DNA of 64,000 nucleotides from Streptomyces sp. RFCAC02 (lineage in GTDB: Bacteria > Actinomycetota > Actinomycetes > Streptomycetales > Streptomycetaceae): NCBI RefSeq assembly GCF_004193175.1, contig NZ_SAUH01000001.1:1777501-1841500 (forward strand). Reading direction: 5' to 3'. A program made the position numbers and the translations under genes. Below, one piece after another: positions 52,072 through 61,855 of this stretch. The notes under the pieces were generated by a model. That model saw nothing but the letters and a program-made list of their open reading frames with translations, searched no databases and was not told the DNA's origin. Every line of letters starts with the position of its first letter. The stretch's first letter is position 1.

Positions 52072-53298
52072 CTACCAGCCGCGGATCTTGCGTCCGAAGT
52101 CCGTGTCGGGCCCGAGCAGCGCGTCGGCGACCCGGCCGCCGGAGTCCTTGGCGCCGCCACCGAAGTTCAGGACACCGGCCGCGTTGGCGCTGGCGGCCAC
52201 GCCGTCCCAGTAGCGGGCCTCGCGCTCGAAACGCACCGGCTCCAGCAGCCGCAGCAGTTCCTCGACGTTGAGCCGGCTGCCACCGTTCGCCCAGCTGGTC
52301 GCCTGGTGGGCGGCGATTCCGAGGCCGGCCAGCACGGCGGGGGCCGAGACGGCGCCGCGCGCCGCGAAGTGCGGGAAGAGCGCCGAGATCACCTGGGACA
52401 GCATCGGGACGAGCTCGCGCTCGGCCTGCTCGGTACTCACGCCCTCCGGCAGGTCGCCCTCGTGGACCGTCGCCGAGGACAGGCCGAGTCCGCTCCGCCC
52501 GTGCAGCGCCGTGATCACCAGGACCCGCAGTGCGGAGAGCGTCACGAGCTCCGGGTCGGCCTTGGTCAGCTGGCGCTTGCGGCCCTGCACCAGCTTGCTG
52601 AACGGGATGACCTTCCCGTCGTGCTCGACCTTCACCGTCTCTGAGATCCGGTGCGCGATCTGGGTGCCGATGTCCCGCTGGTCCATCGACATCGCCAGGT
52701 TCTTGGCCACCGGCACGCCCTCGACGTTGCGGTCGTAGAAGATCTGCCGGGCGTCCTCGACGGTGAGCCCGAAGTACAGCTCGAAGGGCACCCGGACCTG
52801 GCCGAGCTTCTCGTACGTCGTTCCGAACCGCTCCGGGTTGTCGTACAGCTCGTGCCATGCCGTGACCTGCGTCTCCCCGTCGATGGCGACGACGGGCGAG
52901 CCGGGCAGCACCGTGATGGTGCGGATGCCCGTGCCCGCGATCAGTTCGTCGCCGACCGCGGCCGGGTGGCCGTCGAGCCACAGCGTGATCGGCGGCGTGG
53001 ACCAGGCGGCGCCGTGGCCGCCGCTGATGCCGGTGGCGATGTAGGAGGCGTACGAGGTGACATTCCGCCCCTTCTGCGTCGCCTTCAGCATCCGCTGGAC
53101 CAGCCCGCGCACCTCGGCGTGCCGGCGCACGGTGCCCGAGGCGTACTTCAGGGCGCGCTTGTCCTCCTCCGCCTTCGGCGAGGGGACGAGCTGCAGCAGG
53201 GTCGGCAGCCCCATGGTCGCGATCACGGCGTCCGGGCGGAACGGGGTCACAGTCAGCTGGATGCCCTCGACGGCGGCGGTCGGCATGGTGATGGTCAT
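52072..53298 (-). CDS. DndB/DGQHR-domain-like protein
   Basis: ATG 53298 (MTITMPTAAVEGIQLTV) begins the 408-aa product. A DGQHR-type motif is seen as AIDGETQVTAWHEL (about residue 145). It is followed by FFxxN-like YDRNVEGVPVAKNLAMSMDQRD, the pattern of DndB-type proteins, where DndB represses or tunes the DNA phosphorothioation operon. No dndC, dndD or dndE lies in the window, so this is a stand-alone relative. It is divergent from the methylase-like gene that precedes hsdMSR, with a palindrome in between. A regulatory role toward that operon is a hypothesis. Confidence 0.72.
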   Translation of the reverse strand: MTITMPTAAVEGIQLTVTPFRPDAVIATMGLPTLLQLVPSPKAEEDKRALKYASGTVRRHAEVRGLVQRMLKATQKGRNVTSYASYIATGISGGHGAAWSTPPITLWLDGHPAAVGDELIAGTGIRTITVLPGSPVVAIDGETQVTAWHELYDNPERFGTTYEKLGQVRVPFELYFGLTVEDARQIFYDRNVEGVPVAKNLAMSMDQRDIGTQIAHRISETVKVEHDGKVIPFSKLVQGRKRQLTKADPELVTLSALRVLVITALHGRSGLGLSSATVHEGDLPEGVSTEQAERELVPMLSQVISALFPHFAARGAVSAPAVLAGLGIAAHQATSWANGGSRLNVEELLRLLEPVRFEREARYWDGVAASANAAGVLNFGGGAKDSGGRVADALLGPDTDFGRKIRGW

Positions 53299-53423
53299 CG
53301 GTGGATCCCTCTCGGCATGGAGTCGATCAGCCACACGGGGTGGTGGCCGATGCCGCCTGTCTGACGACTGAGGCGATGCGCTCCGAGAGTGGCGGGGCGG
53401 CGAGGGAACTGAATAGTGAAGTT

Positions 53424-53443
53424 TTGATAACCAGGGTTATCAA
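53424..53443. promoter_or_regulatory. Perfect 20-bp palindrome in the divergent promoter of the R-M locus
   Basis: TTGATAACC-AG-GGTTATCAA is perfectly symmetric in its 9-bp arms and AT-rich in a GC-rich setting. It lies 126 nt before the DndB-like start and 121 nt before the methylase-like start. That position is ideal for one regulator to control both directions. Confidence 0.7.
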
Positions 53444-53564
53444 GAGATGGGAGGTATCGAGCTCAGGCTGTGCTCTAGGGTGTGGGAAATCCCCGAATCC
53501 ACCGCACCATCTGGTGTCAGGGTCCGGCAACACCGCCGCCTATCGACTGAGAGGAGGGAACGCC

Positions 53565-55718
53565 GTGACGGATGCGCTCTTTCGCGGCCCTGCCGCCGGT
53601 GCCGCGGCTAGCCCCTTGCTCTCGATGCCCGAGATCGCCGCGTTGGCACAGGTCAAACGGCCGGTCGTATCGACGTGGCGCCGACGCTACACGGACTTTC
53701 CGGCGCCCCTGGCCGAGATGGCCGGCCGTGTTCAGTTCGATGGCGAGGAGATCGCGCGGTGGCTCCTCGCCATGGGGCTCGGGAATGCGGATCCGGCTCA
53801 GCTGCGCGCCGAACTCGTGCTTTACAGCCTGGCCGCACATGCGGACCGCTCTGATGCGCTGCGTACGGTCGACACCGTTGGCGCACTGCTCTCTCTGCGG
53901 TACCTCGATGAGCAACCCTTGGCCGGGGAGAACAGGGAGGAAGCGACGGCACCCCAGCGACTGTGGGACGCGATCATGCGCCGCGCTGAGCGCATCGACC
54001 CGGACGACGAGTTCCTCCTGCGAGAGCTTCAGGCCACAGGCAAGGACGCCGTTCCGCTCGCACGCCTCGCCGAGGACATGATTGAGGCCGCCTACGGTGA
54101 GCGAGGAGCTTACGAGTGGCTTCTTGCCTCTCGCTCGCGGCTCGGCGCCACCACGCTTGCTGCCGATGCTCTGACCCCAGAGCTCCTGAACCTCCTGGTA
54201 CAGCTCGCGGACCTGCGCCCCCGCCTCAGGCGAGGTGAGCGAGTCACGCTGGCCGACCCGTACGCCAGGGCAGGAGACGTCCTGGCGGCTCTCATTCGCG
54301 AGGCGGAGGAACCGGAGAGCATCACTGCCTTGGCAGCAGACCCCGACGAGCGTCTGGCCCGGATCGTTCGCCGTCGCCTCCTGCTGGCCGGCATCGACGA
54401 GTTCGCACTCGACGTGCAGACCGGCACGGATCTGGAGGAAAGGCTCGCCGACCCACAGATCGTCGTCACGCAACTCCCGTATCGCCCTGGCGAGGACCGG
54501 TCCGTGCTGAGCGCGCTGGCAGACGTGGAGCGGATTGCAGACCTGCTCGGACCTGGATGCACCGCCATCGTGCTCGGCCCCGCCGATGCCCTTGTCGACG
54601 CACTGACGGGCACCGAGGATTCCAAACTGCGTTCGGCCCTGTTGCGGCGCAACCTCGTCGAAGCTGTCATCTCCCTGCCTGCCGGCACCCTGCCCTATCG
54701 GCCCGCGTATCGGCCGGCCCTCTGGATCCTCACGCGTGAGCCGGTTTCGGAAGCGGAGGGGTACGTCCTTCTCGTCGACATCAGCGCGGAGGCGCTCACT
54801 GAGCGCGTGAGTGCTCGTCTCGCCGAGGACGTCCTGCTGTGGCGGGCGGAGGGCTTCCAGGGGCTCGGCGGTCATGACCCCCGCTACGGGCGAGTCGCAC
54901 GCGTCGCCGAATTGGACAGGGCGTTCGGAGGCCCGCTCACGCCTCCGGGCCCGCCGGCCTCCCAGATCCTGGCGCGCACGGTCATGGAGCGTCCCGCGTT
55001 GATCGCCGAGGCCGAGACCCGACTGGAGCGCGTCGCTGAGGAAGCCCGGGCCTATGGCGAGCAGCACGGCCCGTTCCGGGGGCGCGTCCAGCGACGCATG
55101 GGTCGCCTGCCGGAGCGAACGACTCTGGGAGCACTGATCAAGCAGCGGCGGGTGACGAAGCTCAAGGGCCACCGTGTCGATGAGACGGACATCAGTGGTG
55201 CAGGCCACCACGCCGTGATCGGCCCGGAGGAGATCACCGGGTTCAGTCCGATCGGCGCCCGCCGGATCGACCGGCTCGTACTGGCCGCGAAGTACGACCA
55301 CGTAGCACTCACCGAGCCCGGCGACCTCGTCTACACGGTGGCCCCCGAACTCGGGCTCTACGTTGACCACGAGGGCTTCAAGGTCGTCACCTTCCCAGCG
55401 CGTGTACTGCGTGTTCGCGGTGAGGGTGAACGGCCTTTGACGCCGCGCGTGCTGGCCGCGCTACTCCGTGCCGCTCGTGCAACCAGGCGCAGCCCGAGTG
55501 CCGTGCGCCCCCGCCGAATCGAGGACTACCAGCTACCTGACCTCGAACCGGACGACGTCGAGCGCTTCGACGCGCTCCTGTTGGAGACGGAACGGCGCGG
55601 ACAGCTGCTGCAGGCCCAAGTCGATGCCCTCGACGAGGCGAAACGGCTGACAATCGCCGGGCTGGCCGACGGCACGCTCACAATCGACGAAGCCGCCCCG
55701 AATCGCTCCAAGCTGTAA
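53565..55718 (+). CDS. HTH / degenerate N6-methylase / HsdS-like TRD fusion, upstream of hsdMSR
   Basis: GTG 53565 has GAGGAGG 7 nt upstream; 717 aa. An N-terminal HTH-like region (SMPEIAALAQVKRPVVSTWRRR, then FDGEEIARWL) precedes a methylase-like middle. The SAM motif there reads LADPYARAGDVLAAL instead of DPACGSGG, and the NPPY catalytic motif is replaced by VVTQLPYRPG. The C-terminal third (LPERTTLGALIKQRRVTKLKG, EITGFSPIGARR, PGDLVYTVAPELG, then a coiled segment ETERRGQLLQAQVDALDEAK) looks like one HsdS half. It is thus a probable pseudo-enzyme that could bind DNA or SAM and pair with HsdM or HsdR. It is 53 nt before hsdM and likely cotranscribed. Confidence 0.72.
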   Translation: MTDALFRGPAAGAAASPLLSMPEIAALAQVKRPVVSTWRRRYTDFPAPLAEMAGRVQFDGEEIARWLLAMGLGNADPAQLRAELVLYSLAAHADRSDALRTVDTVGALLSLRYLDEQPLAGENREEATAPQRLWDAIMRRAERIDPDDEFLLRELQATGKDAVPLARLAEDMIEAAYGERGAYEWLLASRSRLGATTLAADALTPELLNLLVQLADLRPRLRRGERVTLADPYARAGDVLAALIREAEEPESITALAADPDERLARIVRRRLLLAGIDEFALDVQTGTDLEERLADPQIVVTQLPYRPGEDRSVLSALADVERIADLLGPGCTAIVLGPADALVDALTGTEDSKLRSALLRRNLVEAVISLPAGTLPYRPAYRPALWILTREPVSEAEGYVLLVDISAEALTERVSARLAEDVLLWRAEGFQGLGGHDPRYGRVARVAELDRAFGGPLTPPGPPASQILARTVMERPALIAEAETRLERVAEEARAYGEQHGPFRGRVQRRMGRLPERTTLGALIKQRRVTKLKGHRVDETDISGAGHHAVIGPEEITGFSPIGARRIDRLVLAAKYDHVALTEPGDLVYTVAPELGLYVDHEGFKVVTFPARVLRVRGEGERPLTPRVLAALLRAARATRRSPSAVRPRRIEDYQLPDLEPDDVERFDALLLETERRGQLLQAQVDALDEAKRLTIAGLADGTLTIDEAAPNRSKL

Positions 55719-55771
55719 CCCTGTTGCACTTCCGAAAACCGACGCCATCAAGGAACCAGGAAGAAGGAACG

Positions 55772-57403
55772 ATGCCCCCGCGCAAGCGAGCCACCGCCGG
55801 TCAGGGCGAACTGCCCGTCGTCTCCAGCACCAAGGAGATCCAGGACATCCTGTGGAAGGCTGCCGACAAGCTCCGCGGCTCCATGGATGCCGCCCAGTAC
55901 AAGGAGTTCGTCCTCGGCCTGGTCTTCCTGAAGTACGTCTCCGACGCCTTCGCGGAGCGGCGTGCCGAGCTGGCCGCCGACCCCGAGCTCGCGGAGATCC
56001 CTGAGCACCGCCGCGGCGCCTTCCTGGAGGAGCGCGACGAGTACACCAAGAAGGACGTCTTCTGGGTGCCGCAGACAGCCCGCTGGGACTACATCGCCGA
56101 GAACGCGGCCAGCGCGGAGGGCGGCGTCGGCAAGCTCCTCGACGACGCGATGGACGAGGTGATGAAGGCCAACAAGGCCCTCACCGGCGTCCTCCCGAAG
56201 ATCTTCAACCGCGACAACGTCGACCAGAGTCGGCTGAAGCAGCTCGTCGACCTGATCAGCGACGCTCGCTTCACCGGGCACGGCGACCGGCCGGCACAGG
56301 ACGTGCTCGGCGAGGTCTACGAGTATTTTTTGGAGAAGTTCGCGAGAGCCGAGGGCAAGCGCGCGGGCGAGTTCTACACCCCGGCGAGCGTGGTGTGCCT
56401 CATCGTGGAGGTTCTGGAGCCGTACGAGGGCCGTGTTTATGACCCGGCCTGCGGCTCGGGCGGCATGTTCGTCCAGTCCGGCAAGTTCGTCACCAAGCGG
56501 CGCGGCCGCGACCACAGTCACGACATCGCTGTGTACGGCCAGGAGGCCAACGAGCGCACGTGGCGTCTGGCGAAGATGAACCTCGCCATCCACGGCATGG
56601 ACCCCAAGGGCGTCGGCGACCGCTGGGGCGACACCTTCGCGGACGACAAGCTGGCCGATCTCAAGGCCGACTTCGTCATGGCCAATCCGCCGTTCAACAT
56701 GTCCGACTGGGAACGCAAGGCCGACGACCCGCGCTGGAAGTTCGGCGCCCCGCCGCAGTCGAACGCCAACTACGCCTGGCTTCAGCACATCGTGTCGAAG
56801 CTGGGTGACCGGGGTTCGGCCGGCGTTGTCCTGGCGAACGGCTCCATGTCCTCCAAGCAGTCTGGAGAGGGCGAGATCCGCGCAGCGCTGGTCGAAGCCG
56901 ACCTGGTCGCCTGCATGATCGCGCTCCCGGGCAACCTGTTCCGGACGACGGCGATCCCGGCGTGCCTGTGGTTCCTCACGAAGGACAAGACCCCGCAGGG
57001 TGCCAAGGCGATGGAGGACCGGCGCAGCCAGGTGTTGTTCATCGACGCCCGGGCGATGGGCACGATGATCGACCGCACGGAGCGCATCCTCACGGACGAG
57101 GACCTGGAGAAGATCTCCGACACCTATCACGCGTGGCGCGGCACTAAGTCCGCAAAGGAGAAGGAACTCTCGTACGAGGACGTACCCGGCTACTGCTACA
57201 GCGCCTCGCTGGAGGAGATTGCTAAGCACGATCACGTGCTCACGCCGGGGCGTTATGTCGGCGCGGCAGAGGCCGAGGAAGATCCAAATGCGGAGCCGGT
57301 GGAGGAACGCGTCGAACGCCTGACGAAGGAACTTTTTGCCGCGCTTGACGAGTCCGCGAGGCTGGACGCTGTGGTGCGCGAGCAGCTGGGGAGGATCGCG
57401 TGA
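55772..57403 (+). CDS. hsdM: Type I restriction-modification methyltransferase subunit M
   Basis: ATG 55772 has AAGGA upstream; 543 aa. N-terminal HsdM helical domain (about 20-160, with KAADKLRGSMDAAQYKEFVLGLVFLKY), then the N6-adenine methylase: AGEFYTPASVV, motif I DPACGSGGMFVQS (about 223) and motif IV NPPFNMSDW (about 306). HsdM methylates adenine at the site recognised by HsdS, protecting host DNA. The stop overlaps hsdS in GTGA. Motifs are intact, unlike in the preceding methylase-like gene. Confidence 0.95.
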   Translation: MPPRKRATAGQGELPVVSSTKEIQDILWKAADKLRGSMDAAQYKEFVLGLVFLKYVSDAFAERRAELAADPELAEIPEHRRGAFLEERDEYTKKDVFWVPQTARWDYIAENAASAEGGVGKLLDDAMDEVMKANKALTGVLPKIFNRDNVDQSRLKQLVDLISDARFTGHGDRPAQDVLGEVYEYFLEKFARAEGKRAGEFYTPASVVCLIVEVLEPYEGRVYDPACGSGGMFVQSGKFVTKRRGRDHSHDIAVYGQEANERTWRLAKMNLAIHGMDPKGVGDRWGDTFADDKLADLKADFVMANPPFNMSDWERKADDPRWKFGAPPQSNANYAWLQHIVSKLGDRGSAGVVLANGSMSSKQSGEGEIRAALVEADLVACMIALPGNLFRTTAIPACLWFLTKDKTPQGAKAMEDRRSQVLFIDARAMGTMIDRTERILTDEDLEKISDTYHAWRGTKSAKEKELSYEDVPGYCYSASLEEIAKHDHVLTPGRYVGAAEAEEDPNAEPVEERVERLTKELFAALDESARLDAVVREQLGRIA

Positions 57404-58599
57404 CCAAGCGTATTTTGGAGGGCCTTTGTGAACTGATTGTCGACTGCAAGAACCGCACGCCACCCGAGGCGTCGCAAGGTGAGGGAATCGCCTTCGCTAT
57501 CGGCACCCCCCATATTGTCGACGGACGTATTCGCCTTCAGGATGCAAAGCGGGTGACTCAGGAGACATTTGAAACCTGGACGGCCCGCGCTGTGCCACGT
57601 GCAGGCGACATCGTTTTGACAAGGGAAGCCCCTGTTGGTCGCGTGGGAAGAGTCGAGGAGGGCATGAAGGTCTGCCTCGGCCAGAGGACAATGCTCCTAC
57701 GCGCTGACGCTGCGGTAGCGGATTCGCGATTCCTGCATTACCTCCTTCTCAGCGACGAGGTGCAGGCCACACTCCATGCTCACGCGTCTGGTTCGACAGT
57801 TCCTCATCTGCGAGTTGCGCAAGTTCGAACTCTCCCAATTCCTGTCATTCCTTCTCTTGATGTCCAGAAGCAGATCGGTACGGTGCTTGGGGGGCTGGAC
57901 GACAAGATTGCGGCCAACGAGCGCGTCGCGGAAAAGAGTCTGGAGCTTGCTGATGTCCAGTTCAACCGCGCCGCCCAGGGGCTGGACTTCGGTGCCGAAA
58001 CTTTCGGTTCCGTTGCAGCTGTCGTCGGCGGCGGTACGCCCAGCACCAAGGCCGAGGATTATTGGAGCGGTGGGATCGCGTGGGCGACACCCTCGGATGT
58101 GACCGCACTGTCCTCGCCGTATCTGTTCGAGACCAGTCGGACGATTACTGCGGCTGGGCTGGATAACTGTGCGTCGCAGTTGTATCCAGCGCACTCAATC
58201 TTCATGACGTCACGAGCAACGATTGGAGCATTTGCTCTGCCTCAGATTCCCGCTGCTGCGAACCAGGGGTTCATTGTGGTGCTGCCCCCGAGTAGCGAAA
58301 TGCGATGGTGGCTGCTGCATGAGATGCGATCTCGCGTGGACGAGATGATCAGCCTGGCCAATGGTTCGACTTTCTTGGAGTTGAGTCGCAAGAACTTCAA
58401 GGCAATGCCGATTAGGCTTCCAAGCGGCGAGGGGCTCGTCGAATTCGCGCGGATTGCTGATTCACTCCATCAGCGAGCTGCTCAGGCGTCTGCGGAGAAT
58501 CGCGCTCTTGTTGCTCTCCGCGACACCCTGCTCCCCCAACTCATGTCCGGCAAGCTCCGCGTCCGTGACGCGGAGCAGATCGTGGAGGACGCCGTATGA
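57400..58599 (+). CDS. hsdS: Type I restriction-modification specificity subunit S
   Basis: The 399-aa product has two target-recognition domains, each ending in a helical spacer. The first covers about 1-180 (TREAPVGRVG; LPIPVIPSLDVQKQIGTVLGGLDDKIAANERV) and the second about 195-395 (GGGTPSTKAEDYWSGGIAWAT; LRDTLLPQLMSGKLRV). The two conserved helices set the spacing of a bipartite site. Codon use in the TRDs is less GC-rich than in hsdM and hsdR, as often seen where specificity modules are exchanged. Overlaps of 4 nt with both neighbours tie the three genes. Confidence 0.93.
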   Translation: MTKRILEGLCELIVDCKNRTPPEASQGEGIAFAIGTPHIVDGRIRLQDAKRVTQETFETWTARAVPRAGDIVLTREAPVGRVGRVEEGMKVCLGQRTMLLRADAAVADSRFLHYLLLSDEVQATLHAHASGSTVPHLRVAQVRTLPIPVIPSLDVQKQIGTVLGGLDDKIAANERVAEKSLELADVQFNRAAQGLDFGAETFGSVAAVVGGGTPSTKAEDYWSGGIAWATPSDVTALSSPYLFETSRTITAAGLDNCASQLYPAHSIFMTSRATIGAFALPQIPAAANQGFIVVLPPSSEMRWWLLHEMRSRVDEMISLANGSTFLELSRKNFKAMPIRLPSGEGLVEFARIADSLHQRAAQASAENRALVALRDTLLPQLMSGKLRVRDAEQIVEDAV

Positions 58600-61500
58600 C
58601 GAGCGACCGCGCGAAGCGCGACGGCAAGATGACCGAGGCCACGTGGGAGAGCTTGGCCATGGAACAGCTTGCCGAGCTCGCCTGGGAGGTGAAGGAGAGC
58701 GAGGACATCGCTCCCGGAACCGGGCACCGGGTGGACTGGGACGACCTGGTCCTGCACGACGAGCTCAGGGGGGCCATCGAGCGGCTCAACCCCGAGCTGC
58801 CGCCCAAGGCCGTCCGTGACGCTCTTCGCATCGCGACCGACGTGAGGTCCGCGGAGGCGTACCCGGAGAACAAGCAGGCGCACGCCTACATGGTCTCCGG
58901 CATCCGCCTCACGTACACCGACGACTTCGGCGCTGAGCAGAGCCCGACCGTCCGCCTCGTCGACTTCAACAACGCTGACGCGAACACATACTTTGTCGTC
59001 AAGCAGGTCACCCTGCGGGACAACAACGGCGGCCACCGCCGCTTCGACGTCGTCCTCTACATCAACGGTCTTCCGCTGGCCGTCGTCGAACTGAAGAGCG
59101 CCGCCGCCGAGAACGCGACGCTCAAGGACGCGCACGCGCAGATCCAGACGTACGTTGCCGAGTTCCCGATCGCGTTCCGCTACAACGTCCTGTGCCTCGT
59201 CTCGGACGGCATCACCGCGAAGTACGGCACCGTCTTCACGCCGTACGAGCACTTCGCCCCGTGGAACGTGGACGAGGACGGCAAGCGCGTCGACACCAAT
59301 GCCCCCGACTACGACGGCCTGGAGGCGTTGAACCTCGCCCTCTACGGGCTGTTCACCCACCCCCGTTTTCTCTCCCTGACGGCCAACTTCGTCAATTTCA
59401 CGCCGACCAGCAAGCGGATCGCCAAGCCGCACCAGTACTTCGCCGTCACCAAGGCTGTGAACGCGATCGTCGAGGCGTCCCGCAGCAACGGTCAGGCCGG
59501 CGTGGTCTGGCACACGCAGGGCGCCGGCAAGTCCGAGGAGATGGTGGAGACCTCCGCGCTGGTCTCCCGACACCCGGCGCTGAACAATCCGACCATCGTC
59601 GTGGTCACTGACCGCAACGACCTCGACGACCAGCTGTACGAGACGTTCCAGGACAGCACGACCCTCCTCCGCCAGGCACCCCTCCAGGTGACCACGCGCG
59701 AGGAACTGCGCACCGAGCTGTCGAGTCGGCGCACCGGCGGGATCATCTTCACGACGCTGCAGAAGTTCGGGCTCACCCCGGAGGAGAAGGCCACCGGCGG
59801 CGGTCATCCCCAGCTCTCCGAGCGCCGCAACATCCTGGTCATCGTCGATGAAGCGCACCGCTCCCACTACGACAGCCTCGACGGGTACGCCCGTCACCTG
59901 CGTGACGCACTTCCGTACGCCACGCTTATCGCCTTCACTGGCACCCCCATCTCTAAAGCGGAGGCGGACACCCGGGCGGTGTTCGGCGAGTACATCGACA
60001 TCTACGACCTCAAGCGGGCCGTGGACGACGACGCCACCGTGCGCGTCTACCACGAGCCGCGGGTCATCGACGTCTCCCTCTCGCCCGGTCTCGACCCCGA
60101 CGCACTCGACGAGCAGGCCAACGCGCTGACCGAGGGCATGGATGACGCCGAGCGCCGCCGGGCGGTGCAGTACGCCGCCACCATGACCACGGTGTACGGC
60201 GCGGACGACCGGATAGCGACCCTCGCCGACGACCTGATCGCACACTGGGAGCAGCGCCGCGAGCTCATGAAGCCGCAGATCGGCGGCCCCGGCAAGGCGA
60301 TGGTCGTCTGCGCCACCCGCGAGATCTGCGTACGGCTGTACGACGCCCTCGCCGAGCGGCGCACCGACTGGGCGAGCGACAAGGTCGACGAGGGCGTCAT
60401 GAAGATCGTCTTCCACAGCGACCCTACCGATTGCGAATTCCTTCGCAAGCATGGCCTGCGCAAGTCCCAGCAGAAGATCGTTCAGAAGCGCGCCAAGGAC
60501 CCCGACGACGCCCTCGAGCTGCTCATCGTCCACTCGATGCTGCTCACCGGGTACGACGCTCCGCCTATCCACACCCTCTACATGGACCGCCCGATGCAGG
60601 GCGCGAACCTCATGCAGGCCCTCGCCCGCGTCAACCGTCGCTTCCGCGGCAAGCAGGACGGCCTCCTCGTCGGCTACGCCCCGCTCACCGACCACCTCAC
60701 GAAGGCGATCGGCGAATACTCGCCTAGCGACCAGGAGGATCAGACGCTCGGCGCAGACATCGAGCGAGCGATCACCCACGTCAAGAACGAACTCAACGAG
60801 ATCAAGGGGCTTCTGGCCGGCAGCCGCTGGAAGGAATTTCTCGCCGACACCACGCACCCGGAGCCCCGCAAGCGCGCCCTGCGGCTAGTTTCCAACTATC
60901 TCCGCGACCCAAGGACCCCCGGCAATCAGGTGAAGGGCGACGCTAAGCCGTTGTCCACGAAGTTCAAGGAGAGCGCCTACCGCCTGGAGCGCTACTACCG
61001 GATCTGCTCCATGAGCCGAGAAATCGTCGAACGCTGTGAGGACCTGGAGGACTGGCGGCGCGACATCGCTTTCTTCACCGAGGTCCGCGCCTGGATGGTC
61101 AAGCTCGACGCCGCCGACCGGGAGGCGAAGGGCGAGCCGCTCTCCGCGGAGGTCCAGCTTTACCTCAAGCAGCTCGCCGCCTCCGTCGTCGACGCCGACG
61201 ACATCACCGACCTGTACGAACAGGCCGGCATAGGAAAGCTCGACATCACTCACCTCAACGAGGCCCAGCTGCGTAAGCTGGAGAACTCTGAGACCCCGCA
61301 CCTCGTCGCTGAGGCTCTACGGCGCCTGATCCAGCAGAAGATGCGCGAGGTCACCAAGCACAACATCGTCCGTTACGAGAGCTTTGCCAAGCGCCTGGAC
61401 GACCTGATGAGACGCTACATGCTCCAGCAGCTCACTAGCGCCCAGGTAATTGCTGAGCTGGCCGTGATGGCAGCGGACATCTCCGCTGAGGCCCGTCGCG

Positions 61501-61817
61501 GTGAGAGATTCGACCCGCCCCTTAGCCACGCCGAGCTTGCCTTCTACGACGCTGTCGCCCACCGCGACATGGCCAAGCTCATCGCGGGCGGGGACGACAC
61601 CCTCGCCCGGATCGCCCGCGCGCTCGTGAAGGACATCCGGGAGAACCTGTCCGTCGACTGGCTTTCCCGGGAACCTGTCCGAGCCAAGCTTCGCTCCCGC
61701 ATCCGCCGCGTGCTCGCGAAGTTCGACTACCCCCCGAAGGGGGAATACAAGGCCGTCGACCTGGTCCTCAAGCAGATGGAGACATTCGCGCAGGAGTGGG
61801 CGCCCAAGGCGAAGTAG
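58596..61817 (+). CDS. hsdR: Type I restriction endonuclease subunit R
   Basis: The 1073-aa motor-nuclease has an N-terminal PD-(D/E)XK core (RRFDVVLYINGLPLAVVELKS, about 145-165) and a superfamily 2 helicase: motif I (HTQGAGKSEEM, about 308), DEAH-type (VIVDEAHRSHYD, about 416), FTGTPIS, and motif VI-like (QALARVNRRFRGK). The C-terminal HsdR region (about 770-1070) is helical and binds HsdM/S. ATG 58596 overlaps the hsdS stop in ATGA. A stem-loop follows the stop. The full operon looks intact and functional. Confidence 0.95.
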   Translation: MTSDRAKRDGKMTEATWESLAMEQLAELAWEVKESEDIAPGTGHRVDWDDLVLHDELRGAIERLNPELPPKAVRDALRIATDVRSAEAYPENKQAHAYMVSGIRLTYTDDFGAEQSPTVRLVDFNNADANTYFVVKQVTLRDNNGGHRRFDVVLYINGLPLAVVELKSAAAENATLKDAHAQIQTYVAEFPIAFRYNVLCLVSDGITAKYGTVFTPYEHFAPWNVDEDGKRVDTNAPDYDGLEALNLALYGLFTHPRFLSLTANFVNFTPTSKRIAKPHQYFAVTKAVNAIVEASRSNGQAGVVWHTQGAGKSEEMVETSALVSRHPALNNPTIVVVTDRNDLDDQLYETFQDSTTLLRQAPLQVTTREELRTELSSRRTGGIIFTTLQKFGLTPEEKATGGGHPQLSERRNILVIVDEAHRSHYDSLDGYARHLRDALPYATLIAFTGTPISKAEADTRAVFGEYIDIYDLKRAVDDDATVRVYHEPRVIDVSLSPGLDPDALDEQANALTEGMDDAERRRAVQYAATMTTVYGADDRIATLADDLIAHWEQRRELMKPQIGGPGKAMVVCATREICVRLYDALAERRTDWASDKVDEGVMKIVFHSDPTDCEFLRKHGLRKSQQKIVQKRAKDPDDALELLIVHSMLLTGYDAPPIHTLYMDRPMQGANLMQALARVNRRFRGKQDGLLVGYAPLTDHLTKAIGEYSPSDQEDQTLGADIERAITHVKNELNEIKGLLAGSRWKEFLADTTHPEPRKRALRLVSNYLRDPRTPGNQVKGDAKPLSTKFKESAYRLERYYRICSMSREIVERCEDLEDWRRDIAFFTEVRAWMVKLDAADREAKGEPLSAEVQLYLKQLAASVVDADDITDLYEQAGIGKLDITHLNEAQLRKLENSETPHLVAEALRRLIQQKMREVTKHNIVRYESFAKRLDDLMRRYMLQQLTSAQVIAELAVMAADISAEARRGERFDPPLSHAELAFYDAVAHRDMAKLIAGGDDTLARIARALVKDIRENLSVDWLSREPVRAKLRSRIRRVLAKFDYPPKGEYKAVDLVLKQMETFAQEWAPKAK

Positions 61818-61855
61818 GTATGGCTCCCGGCATGGTTGGCGGGGTGCCGAGGAGA

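Noticed and set aside
53517..55370. 617-aa open frame antisense to the methylase-like fusion
   Set aside because: Low-complexity translation opposite a well-supported gene.
58482..60857. 791-aa open frame antisense to hsdR
   Set aside because: Val/Gly/Asp-rich shadow of the hsdR codons with no motif.
52072..61817. Complete Dnd phosphorothioation or BREX/DISARM system
   Set aside because: dndC-E, brxC/pglZ and drm genes are all absent; only a DndB-like gene and type I hsd genes are present.
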